Below, one piece after another: positions 49,133-58,123 of a stretch of 64,000 bases of DNA. The notes under the pieces are model-generated. The model saw nothing but the letters and a program-made list of their open reading frames with translations. It was not told where the DNA came from and made no database searches. This stretch comes from AC-51 sp036265325 (GTDB taxonomy: Bacteria > Actinomycetota > UBA4738 > HRBIN12). The translations under genes were made by a program, and so were the position numbers. The stretch covers positions 4,841 through 68,840 of the forward strand of contig DATAPH010000088.1 of NCBI GenBank assembly GCA_036265325.1. The letters run 5' to 3'. Each line of letters opens with the position of its first letter. Position 1 is the first letter of the stretch.

Positions 49133-51214
49133 TCAGCTCGTCGAGACCGCTTGCACCCGCGGCGTCGGCTCACCGAGCAGCCGGAACCGGCCGAGGCGCC
49201 GTTCGACGCCGTCGCCGAACGCGACGAGCTCCGCCTCATGTGCCGTCGAGGTCGCCCCGCCGGTGTCGTGGTGTTCGAGCCAGGCGAGGAGCGGTTCCCA
49301 GATCGCGGCGTCAGGCTTGGCGCGCAGATAGCAGAGGGAAAGATGCCCCTTCCAGCCGTCTGCGCCGATGTGGTCGCTGTACCCGGCGGGAAGACCAGCC
49401 TCCACGGCGCGCGTCCACAGGTCCGTGAGCGCGGGGCGGAGACCGGTGGCCATGTCGAGCATCGCGACGGGCACCGGGTTGCCGTCGTCTTCCTCGAAGG
49501 CGCCGAGCGAGGTCGCGCGGAGGTCGATCGGTGGCGTCTCCCGCGCCCAGGCTTCGACGAGCGCGGCGATGGCCTCCTCGCCGGTCGGGGTCAGCGGCGC
49601 CGCGCTCCCCCCGAACGACTTGAGGGTCGCGTGCGGCGCCGTCAGTGTGCGCGGCGGCGTGGTCCCGAGCCGATCGAGTACCTCTCCCTGCCATCGCTCG
49701 AACGAGTCGACGAGGTCGGCAGCGGGTCGGAGCAGGACGTACGCGCTTCGTGGCAGCTCGCGCAGTGTCGCGGGGTCGGTGACGATCGGCGCGTCGGACG
49801 GCTTCGTCCGGTCGGTGAGCGAGCACCACTGAACCTTGCCCTCGTGGTTCAGCTCCAGCTCGATCTTGACGAGGCCGCCGGCCGCGATCACGTCGCCGCG
49901 CTGTGGCGTGTCGACGTCCAGCGACTCCATCGCGAGCGCGCCGTGCCGGGCGACCGTATCGGCGGCCTCCTTCGCGCGCCGGTCGAAGGCGTCATCGAGC
50001 TCGACGTTGTCGGCGAAGAGCGCGCGCGCATCGTCATCGTTCCAACGGTTCACGAGGTCGACCGTGCGGGCGGCCGCGGCCTGCAAGGCGGGCGCCGCCG
50101 TTTCGTCCGGCGCCTTGGGGAGCGCGTCGAGGTCCGCGAGCAGCTCGAGCGCCTCGGCGCACGCCCAGCCCATGTCGCCGTACGTGACGTTGGACAGCGC
50201 GACCACGCCGACCTTGCGGTCGGGCAGCCACCGCATATGCGACCCGTAGCCGGGGACGCCGCCGCTGTGCGTAACGATCGTCCCGAGCCGCGGATCGAGG
50301 CGCATCGACAGACCGATCCCGTAGCCGAACGCGACGGAACGCGCGGGCCCGCTCGGCCGGATGCGGATCTCGTCGATCGAGTACATCCGCCGCGGCTGTT
50401 GCATCTCACGGCGGGCCCAGCGCGCGAGCGGACCGTCGTCGGGGTCGTCGCGCGGCGGATACGCATCACAGAAGAACGTCACCCAGCGCGCGAGATCTGC
50501 GACCGTCGACCAGAGACCGCCCATCGGCGCGATCGTGCCGTCGCCGGGCGGCTCGAGCTCTTCTTCCCAGGCGTCGTCCTGCCACCGGTACGGCTCGGCG
50601 ACGTCGGCGACGTCCGGCCGGACCCACGTGGTGCTGGTCATCAAAAGCGGCCCGAGGAAGCGTTGCGTCACGAGCTCTTGTGGCTTGACGCCCGCTGTTC
50701 GCTCGATCACGCGACCGATCAGGGCCCAGCCGAGGTTCGAGTACTCGAACCTCGTGCCGGGCGTCCACGTGAACGACGCGCCGGCATCGATCAGCGCATC
50801 CATCCCTTCCGGCGGGAGGTCGAGGTGGCGGTCGGCCCACGGATCGTCGCTCGGCAGGCCGGACTCCATCGAGGTGAGATGGCGGACGGTGAGCGGCGGG
50901 CCGTCGGTGGTCGGGCCGCGCCACCCGGCGAGCTCGGGAACGTAGGTGGCCACCGGCTCGTCGAGACGAACGGCGCCGTCGACGACGAGCGACATGAGCG
51001 CGGCGCCCGTGAACGACTTCGTCATCGAGGCGATCCGGAAGACGCTTGTCTCGCTGGGTTGGGCTTGGTCGCCGACGCGGACGGTCCCGATGCCGCGAGC
51101 GATGATGAGCTCGCCGTCGTGGATCAGGCCCCAGGCGATCGCGGGCGTGTGCTCGACGATCGCCCAGCGGGCGAAGACGTCGTCCAGCTCGTGCTGCGCC
51201 TCGATGAGGTCCAT
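49133..51214 (-). CDS. Serine beta-lactamase-like hydrolase fused to a 2H phosphoesterase domain
   Basis: A 693-residue two-enzyme fusion. Residues about 1-365 form a class C beta-lactamase/esterase domain (Ser63-x-x-Lys66 in IASMTKSF, Tyr in FEYSNLGWAL, and THSGGVPGYGSHM in the KTG-like place). A linking domain (about 375-470) resembles those that follow serine hydrolases. Residues about 490-690 form a 2H (2'-5' RNA ligase/cyclic phosphodiesterase-like) domain with its two motifs, HATL (His528) and HLSL (His624). No signal peptide is seen, so the protein is probably cytosolic. Start ATG 51214 is preferred over an upstream start. Function of the fusion is unknown. Confidence 0.82.
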   Translation of the reverse strand: MDLIEAQHELDDVFARWAIVEHTPAIAWGLIHDGELIIARGIGTVRVGDQAQPSETSVFRIASMTKSFTGAALMSLVVDGAVRLDEPVATYVPELAGWRGPTTDGPPLTVRHLTSMESGLPSDDPWADRHLDLPPEGMDALIDAGASFTWTPGTRFEYSNLGWALIGRVIERTAGVKPQELVTQRFLGPLLMTSTTWVRPDVADVAEPYRWQDDAWEEELEPPGDGTIAPMGGLWSTVADLARWVTFFCDAYPPRDDPDDGPLARWARREMQQPRRMYSIDEIRIRPSGPARSVAFGYGIGLSMRLDPRLGTIVTHSGGVPGYGSHMRWLPDRKVGVVALSNVTYGDMGWACAEALELLADLDALPKAPDETAAPALQAAAARTVDLVNRWNDDDARALFADNVELDDAFDRRAKEAADTVARHGALAMESLDVDTPQRGDVIAAGGLVKIELELNHEGKVQWCSLTDRTKPSDAPIVTDPATLRELPRSAYVLLRPAADLVDSFERWQGEVLDRLGTTPPRTLTAPHATLKSFGGSAAPLTPTGEEAIAALVEAWARETPPIDLRATSLGAFEEDDGNPVPVAMLDMATGLRPALTDLWTRAVEAGLPAGYSDHIGADGWKGHLSLCYLRAKPDAAIWEPLLAWLEHHDTGGATSTAHEAELVAFGDGVERRLGRFRLLGEPTPRVQAVSTS

Positions 51215-51309
51215 GGCGGTCGAGCCTACCGGGGCCGGCGACGCGTGCTGACGCAGGGCGTCAACCGTCAAGTCCGAAGCGCGCCACACACCGCCGCGGG
51301 TGCGACGCG

Positions 51310-52932
51310 TCAGCTCTTCTTGATCGCGCGATCCTTCTGGATCTCGCGCACAGCGTGATGGCCGGGCAAGCCCGTTACGCCGCCGCCGGCATGCGTCGCG
51401 CTCGACGCTTGATACAGCCCCTTGATCGGCGTGCGGTAGTCGGCGAACCCCGGGACCGGCCGCATATGGAACAACTGGTCCACCGTCAGCTCACCGTGGA
51501 AGATGTTGCCGCCGATCAGGTCCCAGCCCTCTTGCATCTGCTTCGGCCCGATGATCTGGCGCGCCTTGACGGAATCCTTGAAGCCCGGCGCCACATCGTC
51601 GAAGTGCTGGATCAAGCGATCCGCGTACGCCTCGAGCTCGGGCCAGTGGTCGTCCTCGTCGTCCGCCCACTTCGCGGGCACCCACTGGCTGAACATCGAC
51701 ACTGTGTGGATGCCCTCGGGCGCGAGCGTCTTGTCGACCACCGTCGGGATCTCGGTGTCGGCGAACGGCACTCGAGACGCCTGCCCGAACCGCGCGTCTT
51801 GGTACGCCTGTTCGAGCTGCTCATCGTCGTCGAGCAACTCGATCGCCCCGCCGTGGATCTCCGGGTCGTAGTCCGGGTTCGCCAGGAACGTCGGCAGCTT
51901 GTCGATCGCGAGGTTGACCTTCACGGTGCCGCTGCGCGTCTTCCAGTTCTCGATGTCGGTCACGAACTCGGGGGGCAGCTCGCTGCGCTCCAGCTGCTGC
52001 AGGAACGTGATCTTCGGGTGGATCGCGGTGATCACGAGCGGCGCGCGCAGCTCCTCACCGCCGTCCAATACGACGCCGGTGACGCGACCCTCGCGCGTCG
52101 TGATCTTCTTGACCCCTGCGTTGACGCGAACCTCTGCCCCGAAGAACTTGGCGCTCGCCTCGCACGCCTCTGCGACGGCGCCCATGCCGCCCTCCATGAA
52201 CCCCCAGCTCGCGACCTCACCGTCGCCGATGTCCCCGACGGAGTGGTGCATCAGCACGTACGCGGTCCCGGGCGCGTCGGGACCGGCCCAGGTGCCGATG
52301 ATCCCGTTGACCGCCATGAACCCCTTCATCTGTGGTGTCTCGAACCACCGGTCGAGCAGGTCGCTCGCGCTCATCGTGAACAGTCGCGTGATGTCGGCGG
52401 CCGTCTGCTCGTCGACCTGCTTGCGCAGGCCCCACGCCAGCTGGAACACGTCCTTCAGGTCGCCGAACCTCTTCGAGCCGATATGGGGCGGTGTCTGCAT
52501 CAACAACGGACCCATGATGTCGGCGATCCGCCCAACCCACTCGTAGAACTCGAAGTACGCGTCCGCGTCCTTCTTGGATATCTTCTCGATCGACTCGCGC
52601 GTGATCTTGTCGTCGCTGTGCTGGATGATCGAACCGCCGCCGCGGATCGGCATATAGCCCTGGCCGAGCGGCAGCAGCTTGAACCCGAACCGCTCGAGCT
52701 GGAGGTCGCGCCGCAGCGTCGGCGGCATCAGCGACATCGTGTAGCTGAGCGTGTTGACCTTCACGCCGGGCAGCTCGTCCGGCCACGGCTCCATCGTGTC
52801 CGCCGCACCGCCGGTCTTGCGGCGCTTCTCGAGCACGACGGTGCGGGCGCCGTGCTTGGCGAGATACGCCGCGGCGACCAGGCCGTTGTGGCCGCCGCCG
52901 ATCACGATCGCGTCGTAGGAGTTCGCTGGCAT
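51310..52932 (-). CDS. FAD-dependent oxidoreductase, phytoene-desaturase/PYROXD2-like
   Basis: A 540-residue flavoprotein. The N-terminal dinucleotide fold is YDAIVIGGGHNGLVAAAYLAKHG, followed by VVLEKRRKTGGAADT. The C-terminal FAD segment is GLYQASSATHAGGGVTGLPG. The length and order match the NAD(P)/FAD-dependent oxidoreductases related to phytoene dehydrogenase and mammalian PYROXD2. No carotenoid genes are nearby, so carotenoid desaturation is not supported. The ATG has GGAG 8 nt upstream. It is divergent from msrA. Confidence 0.9.
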   Translation of the reverse strand: MPANSYDAIVIGGGHNGLVAAAYLAKHGARTVVLEKRRKTGGAADTMEPWPDELPGVKVNTLSYTMSLMPPTLRRDLQLERFGFKLLPLGQGYMPIRGGGSIIQHSDDKITRESIEKISKKDADAYFEFYEWVGRIADIMGPLLMQTPPHIGSKRFGDLKDVFQLAWGLRKQVDEQTAADITRLFTMSASDLLDRWFETPQMKGFMAVNGIIGTWAGPDAPGTAYVLMHHSVGDIGDGEVASWGFMEGGMGAVAEACEASAKFFGAEVRVNAGVKKITTREGRVTGVVLDGGEELRAPLVITAIHPKITFLQQLERSELPPEFVTDIENWKTRSGTVKVNLAIDKLPTFLANPDYDPEIHGGAIELLDDDEQLEQAYQDARFGQASRVPFADTEIPTVVDKTLAPEGIHTVSMFSQWVPAKWADDEDDHWPELEAYADRLIQHFDDVAPGFKDSVKARQIIGPKQMQEGWDLIGGNIFHGELTVDQLFHMRPVPGFADYRTPIKGLYQASSATHAGGGVTGLPGHHAVREIQKDRAIKKS

Positions 52933-53105
52933 CTTTGACTCTCCGTTCAACAGGAACGGTCCGGAGGCTACACCTGGGGCCTTCCCGAGGGGTAGCCGCC
53001 CACGATCGGCGATCCTTCGCTCCGAACGGGTGCAACATCGATGGGTGCAGGGCACACCGTAGGGATGTATCGACGAAGATCCACCGATCCGATGGGAGGT
53101 TCCAC

Positions 53106-53627
53106 ATGACCGAGACCGCGACGTTCGGAGCCGGGTGTTTCTGGGGCGTGGAATGGGTGTTCCGTAAGGTGCCGGGCGTCGTCGACGCCGTCAGCGGCTA
53201 CAGCGGCGGGACGACCGCCAACCCGACATACCGCGACGTGTGCAGCCACACGACCGGTCACGCCGAGGTGGTTCGCGTGACGTTCGACCCAGACATGGTC
53301 ACCTACGAGCAGCTGCTGGAGGTGTTCTGGGCGATGCACGACCCGACCGAGATCGACCGGCAGGGCCCGGACATCGGTGACCAGTACCGCAGCGTCATCT
53401 TCACCGAGACGCCGAAGCAGGAGGTCCAGGCGGCCGCCTCGAAGGCGAAGGCACAGGTGCGGTTCTCGCGGCCGCTCGCGACCGAGATCGAACCGCTCGC
53501 CGCGTTCTACCCCGCTGAGGACTACCACCAGCGCTACTACGAGGGGAACGGGCACACGCCGTATTGCCACGTGTTCCCGGCAGACGTCGTGGCGTCGCTC
53601 GGGCTCACCGGCGCGAAGGCCGGGTAA
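53106..53627 (+). CDS. msrA: Peptide-methionine (S)-S-oxide reductase
   Basis: Repairs oxidised methionine in proteins using thioredoxin. The catalytic Cys is in FGAGCFWGVEWVF. Other marks are GYSGGTTANPTY, GHAEVVRVTFDP and YHQRYYEGN; the C-terminal NGHTPYCHVF may carry the recycling Cys. It is 173 residues, typical for MsrA without fused MsrB. GGGAGGT precedes the ATG. Transcribed away from the flavoprotein gene; together with bcp it represents the oxidative-repair functions visible here. Confidence 0.97.
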   Translation: MTETATFGAGCFWGVEWVFRKVPGVVDAVSGYSGGTTANPTYRDVCSHTTGHAEVVRVTFDPDMVTYEQLLEVFWAMHDPTEIDRQGPDIGDQYRSVIFTETPKQEVQAAASKAKAQVRFSRPLATEIEPLAAFYPAEDYHQRYYEGNGHTPYCHVFPADVVASLGLTGAKAG

Positions 53628-53631
53628 ACGA

Positions 53632-54060
53632 CTATCCCCGGAACCCGACCACCTTGTGTGACCCGTCACACAAGGGTTGCGACCGCGACGCGCCACAGCG
53701 GCACAGGGACACGCGATCGACGGGCGGGAGCGCACGGTCGCCGTACGTGACCGGCGGCCCGCCCGCGACGCGCAGGGGTCCATCGGGTTTGAGCGCGACC
53801 GCCGGGAGGCCGGCCGGATCCGGCACGTCCCAGCGGAAGGGCGCTGGCTCGGGCCCATCCGCAAGCTCTTCGTCGAAGCATGCGTACGGCGGTTCGCGAT
53901 CGCAGAACGGCATCGCGTCCGAGCGTCCGCACCGACACAGCGCGCACGGATCGGGCGTCGCCAGCGGATCGACGACATGCTGCTCACCGTCGCGCCGGAG
54001 CGTCCCGACGGGCACATCTTCGACAAGCATTGGGCCGCCCGGCACGACGTGGATCCGCAT
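53632..54060 (-). CDS. CDGSH iron-sulfur domain protein (two motifs)
   Basis: A 142-residue protein with two CDGSH-type 2Fe-2S sites. The C-terminal one is canonical (CRCGASRSQPLCDGSH). The N-terminal one reads CRCGRSDAMPFCD and lacks the Ser-His ending, having Arg-Glu instead, so its fourth ligand is unclear. The region between has VALKPDGPLRVAGG, typical of bacterial tandem-CDGSH proteins. Role: electron transfer or cluster storage, not defined. Convergent with msrA, 4 nt apart. Confidence 0.88.
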   Translation of the reverse strand: MRIHVVPGGPMLVEDVPVGTLRRDGEQHVVDPLATPDPCALCRCGRSDAMPFCDREPPYACFDEELADGPEPAPFRWDVPDPAGLPAVALKPDGPLRVAGGPPVTYGDRALPPVDRVSLCRCGASRSQPLCDGSHKVVGFRG

Positions 54061-54098
54061 CGGAACACCGTACCTATGACTGCGATACTCGCGCCTCG

Positions 54099-54473
54099 AT
54101 GACCGCTCGGCTCCGCGTACAGATCCGTGACGGCGACGGGCCGCCGTATCGGCAGTTGATCGACGGCGTTCGTCGCCAGATCGAGCGCGGCACGCTGCTC
54201 CCCGGTGACCGGATCCCGCCTGTGCGCACCCTCGCCCAGGAGCTCACGCTCGCGCCGAACACCGTCGCCAGGGCATATCGGGCGCTCGAGGAGGACGGTT
54301 GGATCCAGGGCCGCGGGCGCGCCGGGACGTTCGTGGCGGACCGGCTGCCCGAACAGCCGTCGGCGGTCGACGCCGCGCTTGCCTCCGCGGCGGACGACTA
54401 CCTCCGACGCGCCGCACAACTCGGCGTCGACCGAGACGCCGCGATCCGGGCGCTCCGTCGGAGCACGTTCTAG
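54099..54473 (+). CDS. GntR-family regulator, YtrA-type
   Basis: A 124-residue transcription factor with an N-terminal GntR winged helix: PPYRQLIDGVRRQIERGTLLPGDRIPPVRTLAQEL followed here in order by APNTVARAYRALEEDGW and GRAGTFV. Only a short helical C-terminus follows (about 45 residues), as in the YtrA subfamily, which typically controls adjacent ABC transporter genes. No ABC genes are adjacent here, so its target is unknown. Start ATG lies 38 nt from the divergent CDGSH gene. Confidence 0.88.
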   Translation: MTARLRVQIRDGDGPPYRQLIDGVRRQIERGTLLPGDRIPPVRTLAQELTLAPNTVARAYRALEEDGWIQGRGRAGTFVADRLPEQPSAVDAALASAADDYLRRAAQLGVDRDAAIRALRRSTF

Positions 54474-54551
54474 CGCGCGGCCCGTCCCGCCGGCGCATCG
54501 AGCGCCGCGTGCTCGACCCCGTCCGACCGCGGGCGTAGACTCCTCGAACGC

Positions 54552-56582
54552 ATGTTCGACGACCAGCTCAACCCCGAGCAACGCCTGGCGGCGACCTATG
54601 GCGAGGGCCCGCTCCTGATCGTCGCCGGCGCCGGCACGGGCAAGACGACGACGCTGGCCGCCCGGGTGACGACGCTGCTCGAGCGCGGCACCAGACCGGA
54701 GCGGATCCTGCTGCTGACGTTCAGCCGCCGCGCCGCGCGGGAGATGCTCGACCGCGCCGAGCGCGCAGGCCATCGCGAGGCCGGCCGGATCTGGGGCGGA
54801 ACCTTCCACGCCGTCGCGAACCGCCTGTTGCGCGTGCACGCCCAGGCGCTCGTCCTCTCGCCGGCGTTCACCGTCCTCGACCAAGCGGACGGCGCCGACG
54901 TCATGAACCTCCTTCGCGACGAACTCGGCTACGCGGCGCGCACGAAGCGCTTCCCGCGGAAGGAGACGCTCGCGCAGATCCACTCGCGGGTCGTCAACGC
55001 GGGCGAGAAGCTCGACGTCGTCCTCGACCGCCACTACCCGTGGTGCACCGACGAAGCCGACGGCATCCGCCAGATTTTCCGCGCTTACACGGCGCGCAAG
55101 CGTGAACAGCACACGCTCGACTACGACGACCTGCTGCTGTTCTGGAAGGCGCTCGCGAGCTCGCCGACCACCGGGCCACACGTGGCCGCGATGTTCGACC
55201 ACATCCTGGTGGACGAGTACCAGGACACGAACGCGGTGCAGGCCGACATCCTGGAAGGCATGCGGCCCGCGGGCACGCCGCAGAACCTCACCGTCGTCGG
55301 CGACGACGCGCAGGCGATCTACGGGTTCCGCGCCGCGACGGTGCACAACATCCTCGCGTTCCCCGAGCGGTTCCCCGACACGACGATCGTCAAGCTCGAA
55401 CGCAACTATCGGTCGACCACGCCGATCCTCGACCTTTCGAACGCCGTCATCGCAGCATCGGCGCAACGGCACGAGAAGTCGTTGTGGACCGAGCGCACCG
55501 GCGGGGTGACCCCGACGCTGCAGGCGTGTCTCGACGAAGCGGGCCAGGCCGACGCCGTCTGCCGCGCCGTGCTCACGGCGCGCGAGCGCGGCACGCCGCT
55601 CAAGCATCAGGCCGTGCTGTTCCGAGCCGCGCACCATTCCGACGTGCTCGAGGTGGAACTCCTTCGCCGCAACATCCCGTTCGTGAAGTTCGGCGGCCTC
55701 AAGTTCCTCGAGGCCGCCCACGTGAAAGACGCGCTCGCGATGCTCCGCGTGCTCGAGAACCCCCACGACGAGGTGGCGTGGTTCCGCGTCCTGCAACTTC
55801 CTGAAGGCATGGGGCCGGCGAGCGCCCGCGCGGTGATGGACCGCATCGGGGTGCGCCACGATGACGGTCTCCGCCCAGTGGTCAACCTACTTGACCATGC
55901 GATCGAGGTGCCGAAGGGCAGCGGCGAGGGTGTGCAAGCGCTGCGCAGCGCCTTGGCCGGCTGTCTCGACGAGGTGGTCACGAGCCCAGCGGCCCAGCTC
56001 GAACGCATCCGGACGTACCTCGAGCCGGTGATCGCCCGGAAGTACGCATCCGCCGTCGCACGGATCGCCGACCTCGACCAGCTGGCCCTGCTGGCTCGCG
56101 GCTACGAGCGGCGCGGCCGGTTCCTCGCGGAACTCACGCTGGACCCGCCGGCCGCGTCGACCGACCTCGCCGGGCCGCCGAGCCTCGACGAGGACTATCT
56201 GATCTTGTCGACCATCCACTCCGCCAAGGGTCTCGAGTGGGACGCCGTCTATGTGATCCATGCGACCGACGGCTGCATCCCGTCCGACATGGCGACCGGC
56301 GACGAGGACGAACTGGAAGAAGAGCGTCGGCTGCTCTACGTCGCGCTCACCCGCGCACGCGACGAGCTCGTGCTCACGTACCCGCAGCGCTACTACAAGC
56401 GGCAGAAGCCACGAGACGACGTCCACATGTACGCGGTCGTCTCACGCTTCCTCGACACCGGCGAGGTGCGACAGCACCTGGATGAGCGCGCGCCTGCGAT
56501 CGACGTCCGCGAGGACGACGACGTGACCGCCGCGTCGGGCACCGCGAGCGTCGACGGATATCTCGCCGACCTGTTCGGCTGA
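54552..56582 (+). CDS. UvrD/PcrA-family DNA helicase
   Basis: Superfamily 1A 3'-5' helicase of 676 residues. Motifs: Q/I QLNPEQRLAATYGEGPLLIVAGAGTGKTT is split here as NPEQR then GAGTGKTT; Ia LLTFSRRAAREM; II ILVDEYQDTN; III VVGDDAQAIYGFRAA; IV RNYRST; V STIHSAKGLEWDAVYV; VI LYVALTRARDELVL. It is shorter than UvrD1 and lacks extra C-terminal domains, close to actinobacterial UvrD2-like or DNA-repair helicases, but the subtype is not certain. Codons 443-448 or so carry a palindrome also present in hemD. Confidence 0.93.
   Translation: MFDDQLNPEQRLAATYGEGPLLIVAGAGTGKTTTLAARVTTLLERGTRPERILLLTFSRRAAREMLDRAERAGHREAGRIWGGTFHAVANRLLRVHAQALVLSPAFTVLDQADGADVMNLLRDELGYAARTKRFPRKETLAQIHSRVVNAGEKLDVVLDRHYPWCTDEADGIRQIFRAYTARKREQHTLDYDDLLLFWKALASSPTTGPHVAAMFDHILVDEYQDTNAVQADILEGMRPAGTPQNLTVVGDDAQAIYGFRAATVHNILAFPERFPDTTIVKLERNYRSTTPILDLSNAVIAASAQRHEKSLWTERTGGVTPTLQACLDEAGQADAVCRAVLTARERGTPLKHQAVLFRAAHHSDVLEVELLRRNIPFVKFGGLKFLEAAHVKDALAMLRVLENPHDEVAWFRVLQLPEGMGPASARAVMDRIGVRHDDGLRPVVNLLDHAIEVPKGSGEGVQALRSALAGCLDEVVTSPAAQLERIRTYLEPVIARKYASAVARIADLDQLALLARGYERRGRFLAELTLDPPAASTDLAGPPSLDEDYLILSTIHSAKGLEWDAVYVIHATDGCIPSDMATGDEDELEEERRLLYVALTRARDELVLTYPQRYYKRQKPRDDVHMYAVVSRFLDTGEVRQHLDERAPAIDVREDDDVTAASGTASVDGYLADLFG
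55879..55898 (+). repeat. Copy 2 of the 20-bp palindromic repeat, inside the helicase gene
   Basis: Exact copy of the hemD element (TGGTCAACCTACTTGACCAT), 16,006 bp away, again encoding Val-Asn-Leu-Leu-Asp-His in frame with CTA-CTT Leu codons. Confidence 0.8.
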
Positions 56583-56640
56583 GCACGCGGCGCGGCGCGC
56601 CGGACCGGAGGTGGATCGCCCGCCGTGCCGGCCGGGGAAC

Positions 56641-57387
56641 TCAGTTCCCGCCGAGCAGGTTCCCGACGATGTTCACGCCGCTCGAGTCGTTGTCGCCCGA
56701 CGGCTGCGGCAAGTACGGCTGCAACGCGTGCGCAAGGTTGGCGATCGGCAACGTCTGCAGCCACACGCGCCCGGGGCCGGTCAGCGTCGCGAGGAACAGC
56801 CCCTCGCCGCCGAACAGCTTGTTCTTGATGCCGGGCATCATCTGCACGTCGAACGCCATCTGCGCCTGGAACATCCCGACGTGGCCGGGGTTCACGCGGA
56901 GGACCTCGCCGGGGGCGAGATCGAGCACGCGAACCTCGCCGTCGAGCTCGACCCAGGCCTGGCACGTGCCGCCGAGCTTCTGGAGGATGAATCCCTCGCC
57001 GCCGAAGATGCCGGCGCCGAGCTTCTTCTGGAAGCCGACCGTGAACTCGACGCCCTCGGTCGCGCAGAGGAAGCCGTTGCGCTGGATCATCAGCTCGCTG
57101 CCCGGCTGGACCTGCACCGGCAGGATCTGGCCGGGCATCTTCGTCGCGAACGAGACGGAGCCGACGCCGTTCTGCGAGCGGAACTCCGTCATGAAGATGC
57201 CGCCGCCGGCGACCGCGCGCTTGAGCACGCCCATAACGCCCTTGGCGCCCGCGGTCTGCGTGGTGGTGGCCATCTCGATCGACTGCGACATCCAGGACAT
57301 CTCGCCGGCCTCGGACACGATCGCGTCGCCGGGGTTCAGCGTGACCTCCAGGACGGGCAGGACGGTGCCGTGGATCTGTGCGTCCAT
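56641..57387 (-). CDS. AIM24-family protein
   Basis: A 248-residue protein of the AIM24/TIGR00266 family, a double-psi beta-barrel-like fold of undefined biochemical role (the yeast homologue is mitochondrial). Typical segments are LNPGDAIVSEAGEMSWMS, the AGGGIFMTEF block and FGGEGFILQKLGG and FGGEGLFLATLTGPG repeats. A Ser/Asp/Gly-rich tail ends the protein. AGGAGG lies 7 nt before the ATG. No neighbour suggests a pathway. Confidence 0.9.
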   Translation of the reverse strand: MDAQIHGTVLPVLEVTLNPGDAIVSEAGEMSWMSQSIEMATTTQTAGAKGVMGVLKRAVAGGGIFMTEFRSQNGVGSVSFATKMPGQILPVQVQPGSELMIQRNGFLCATEGVEFTVGFQKKLGAGIFGGEGFILQKLGGTCQAWVELDGEVRVLDLAPGEVLRVNPGHVGMFQAQMAFDVQMMPGIKNKLFGGEGLFLATLTGPGRVWLQTLPIANLAHALQPYLPQPSGDNDSSGVNIVGNLLGGN

Positions 57388-57465
57388 CGCCAGGCCTCCT
57401 CTGGTGGGTCGTTCGGTCGGAACGATATCGGCATCGTCGGGCGGGACCCGTAGGCTGACCGCTCG

Positions 57466-58119
57466 ATGCCGACCGCCTACCTACTGGACCTCTACGACAC
57501 CCTCGCCCACGGCGACTGGATCTCCTGGCGGGAAGAGTTGGCGTCGCTCACCGGACTCTCGCAGGACCAGATCGGGGACGCCTACGAGCGCACCCGGGCC
57601 GCTCGGAACCGAGGCGAGTTCGAGTCGCCCGCCGGCGATGTGGCCGCGATCTTGGACGCCGCGGGTCTCGACGCGGACTTGGCCGAGCGGGTGCTCGAGG
57701 CCGAGACGGCGTTCGGGGACCGGATCGAGCTCTACGACGACGTGCTCCCGACATTGACGCGCATGCGCGACGCCGGCCACCCGACGGTCATCGTCAGCAA
57801 CTGTTCGTGGGGAACGCGCGCAACCCTCGAGCGTGTCGGCTTGGACACGGCGTGCGACAAGGTGGTCCTTTCGTGCGAGGTCGGCGCACACAAGCCCGAG
57901 GCCGAGATCTACCGCACGGCGCTCGACGCGCTGGATGTCGCGCCGGCCGACGCGCTCTTCATCGACGACCAGACGGCCTATTGCGACGGTGCCCGCTCGC
58001 TGGGCATCGACACGCGGCTGATCCAGCGGCCGACCGCGTCGCCGTTCGAAGGGTTCGCGCCGACGACGAACGGCCATACGGTGATCACCGGGTTGGCCGA
58101 GCTGCTCGACGCGGGCTAG
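57466..58119 (+). CDS. HAD-superfamily hydrolase, subfamily IA
   Basis: A 217-residue HAD phosphatase-like protein. Motif I is LLDLYDTL with the nucleophile at the first Asp and Tyr in place of the usual Phe; motif II is VIVSNCSWGT; motif III Lys is in VGAHKPEAEIY; motif IV is FIDDQTAYCDG. A helical cap lies between motifs I and II. Substrate unknown. It converges with hemQ, 4 nt apart. Confidence 0.87.
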   Translation: MPTAYLLDLYDTLAHGDWISWREELASLTGLSQDQIGDAYERTRAARNRGEFESPAGDVAAILDAAGLDADLAERVLEAETAFGDRIELYDDVLPTLTRMRDAGHPTVIVSNCSWGTRATLERVGLDTACDKVVLSCEVGAHKPEAEIYRTALDALDVAPADALFIDDQTAYCDGARSLGIDTRLIQRPTASPFEGFAPTTNGHTVITGLAELLDAG

Positions 58120-58123
58120 CCCT

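Noticed and set aside
52968..55859. Minus-strand open frame of 963 codons
   Set aside because: It runs antisense to msrA, the GntR gene and the helicase, all with clear family motifs. Its translation is Arg/Val/Ala-rich with no domain, as expected for a shadow frame in GC-rich DNA.
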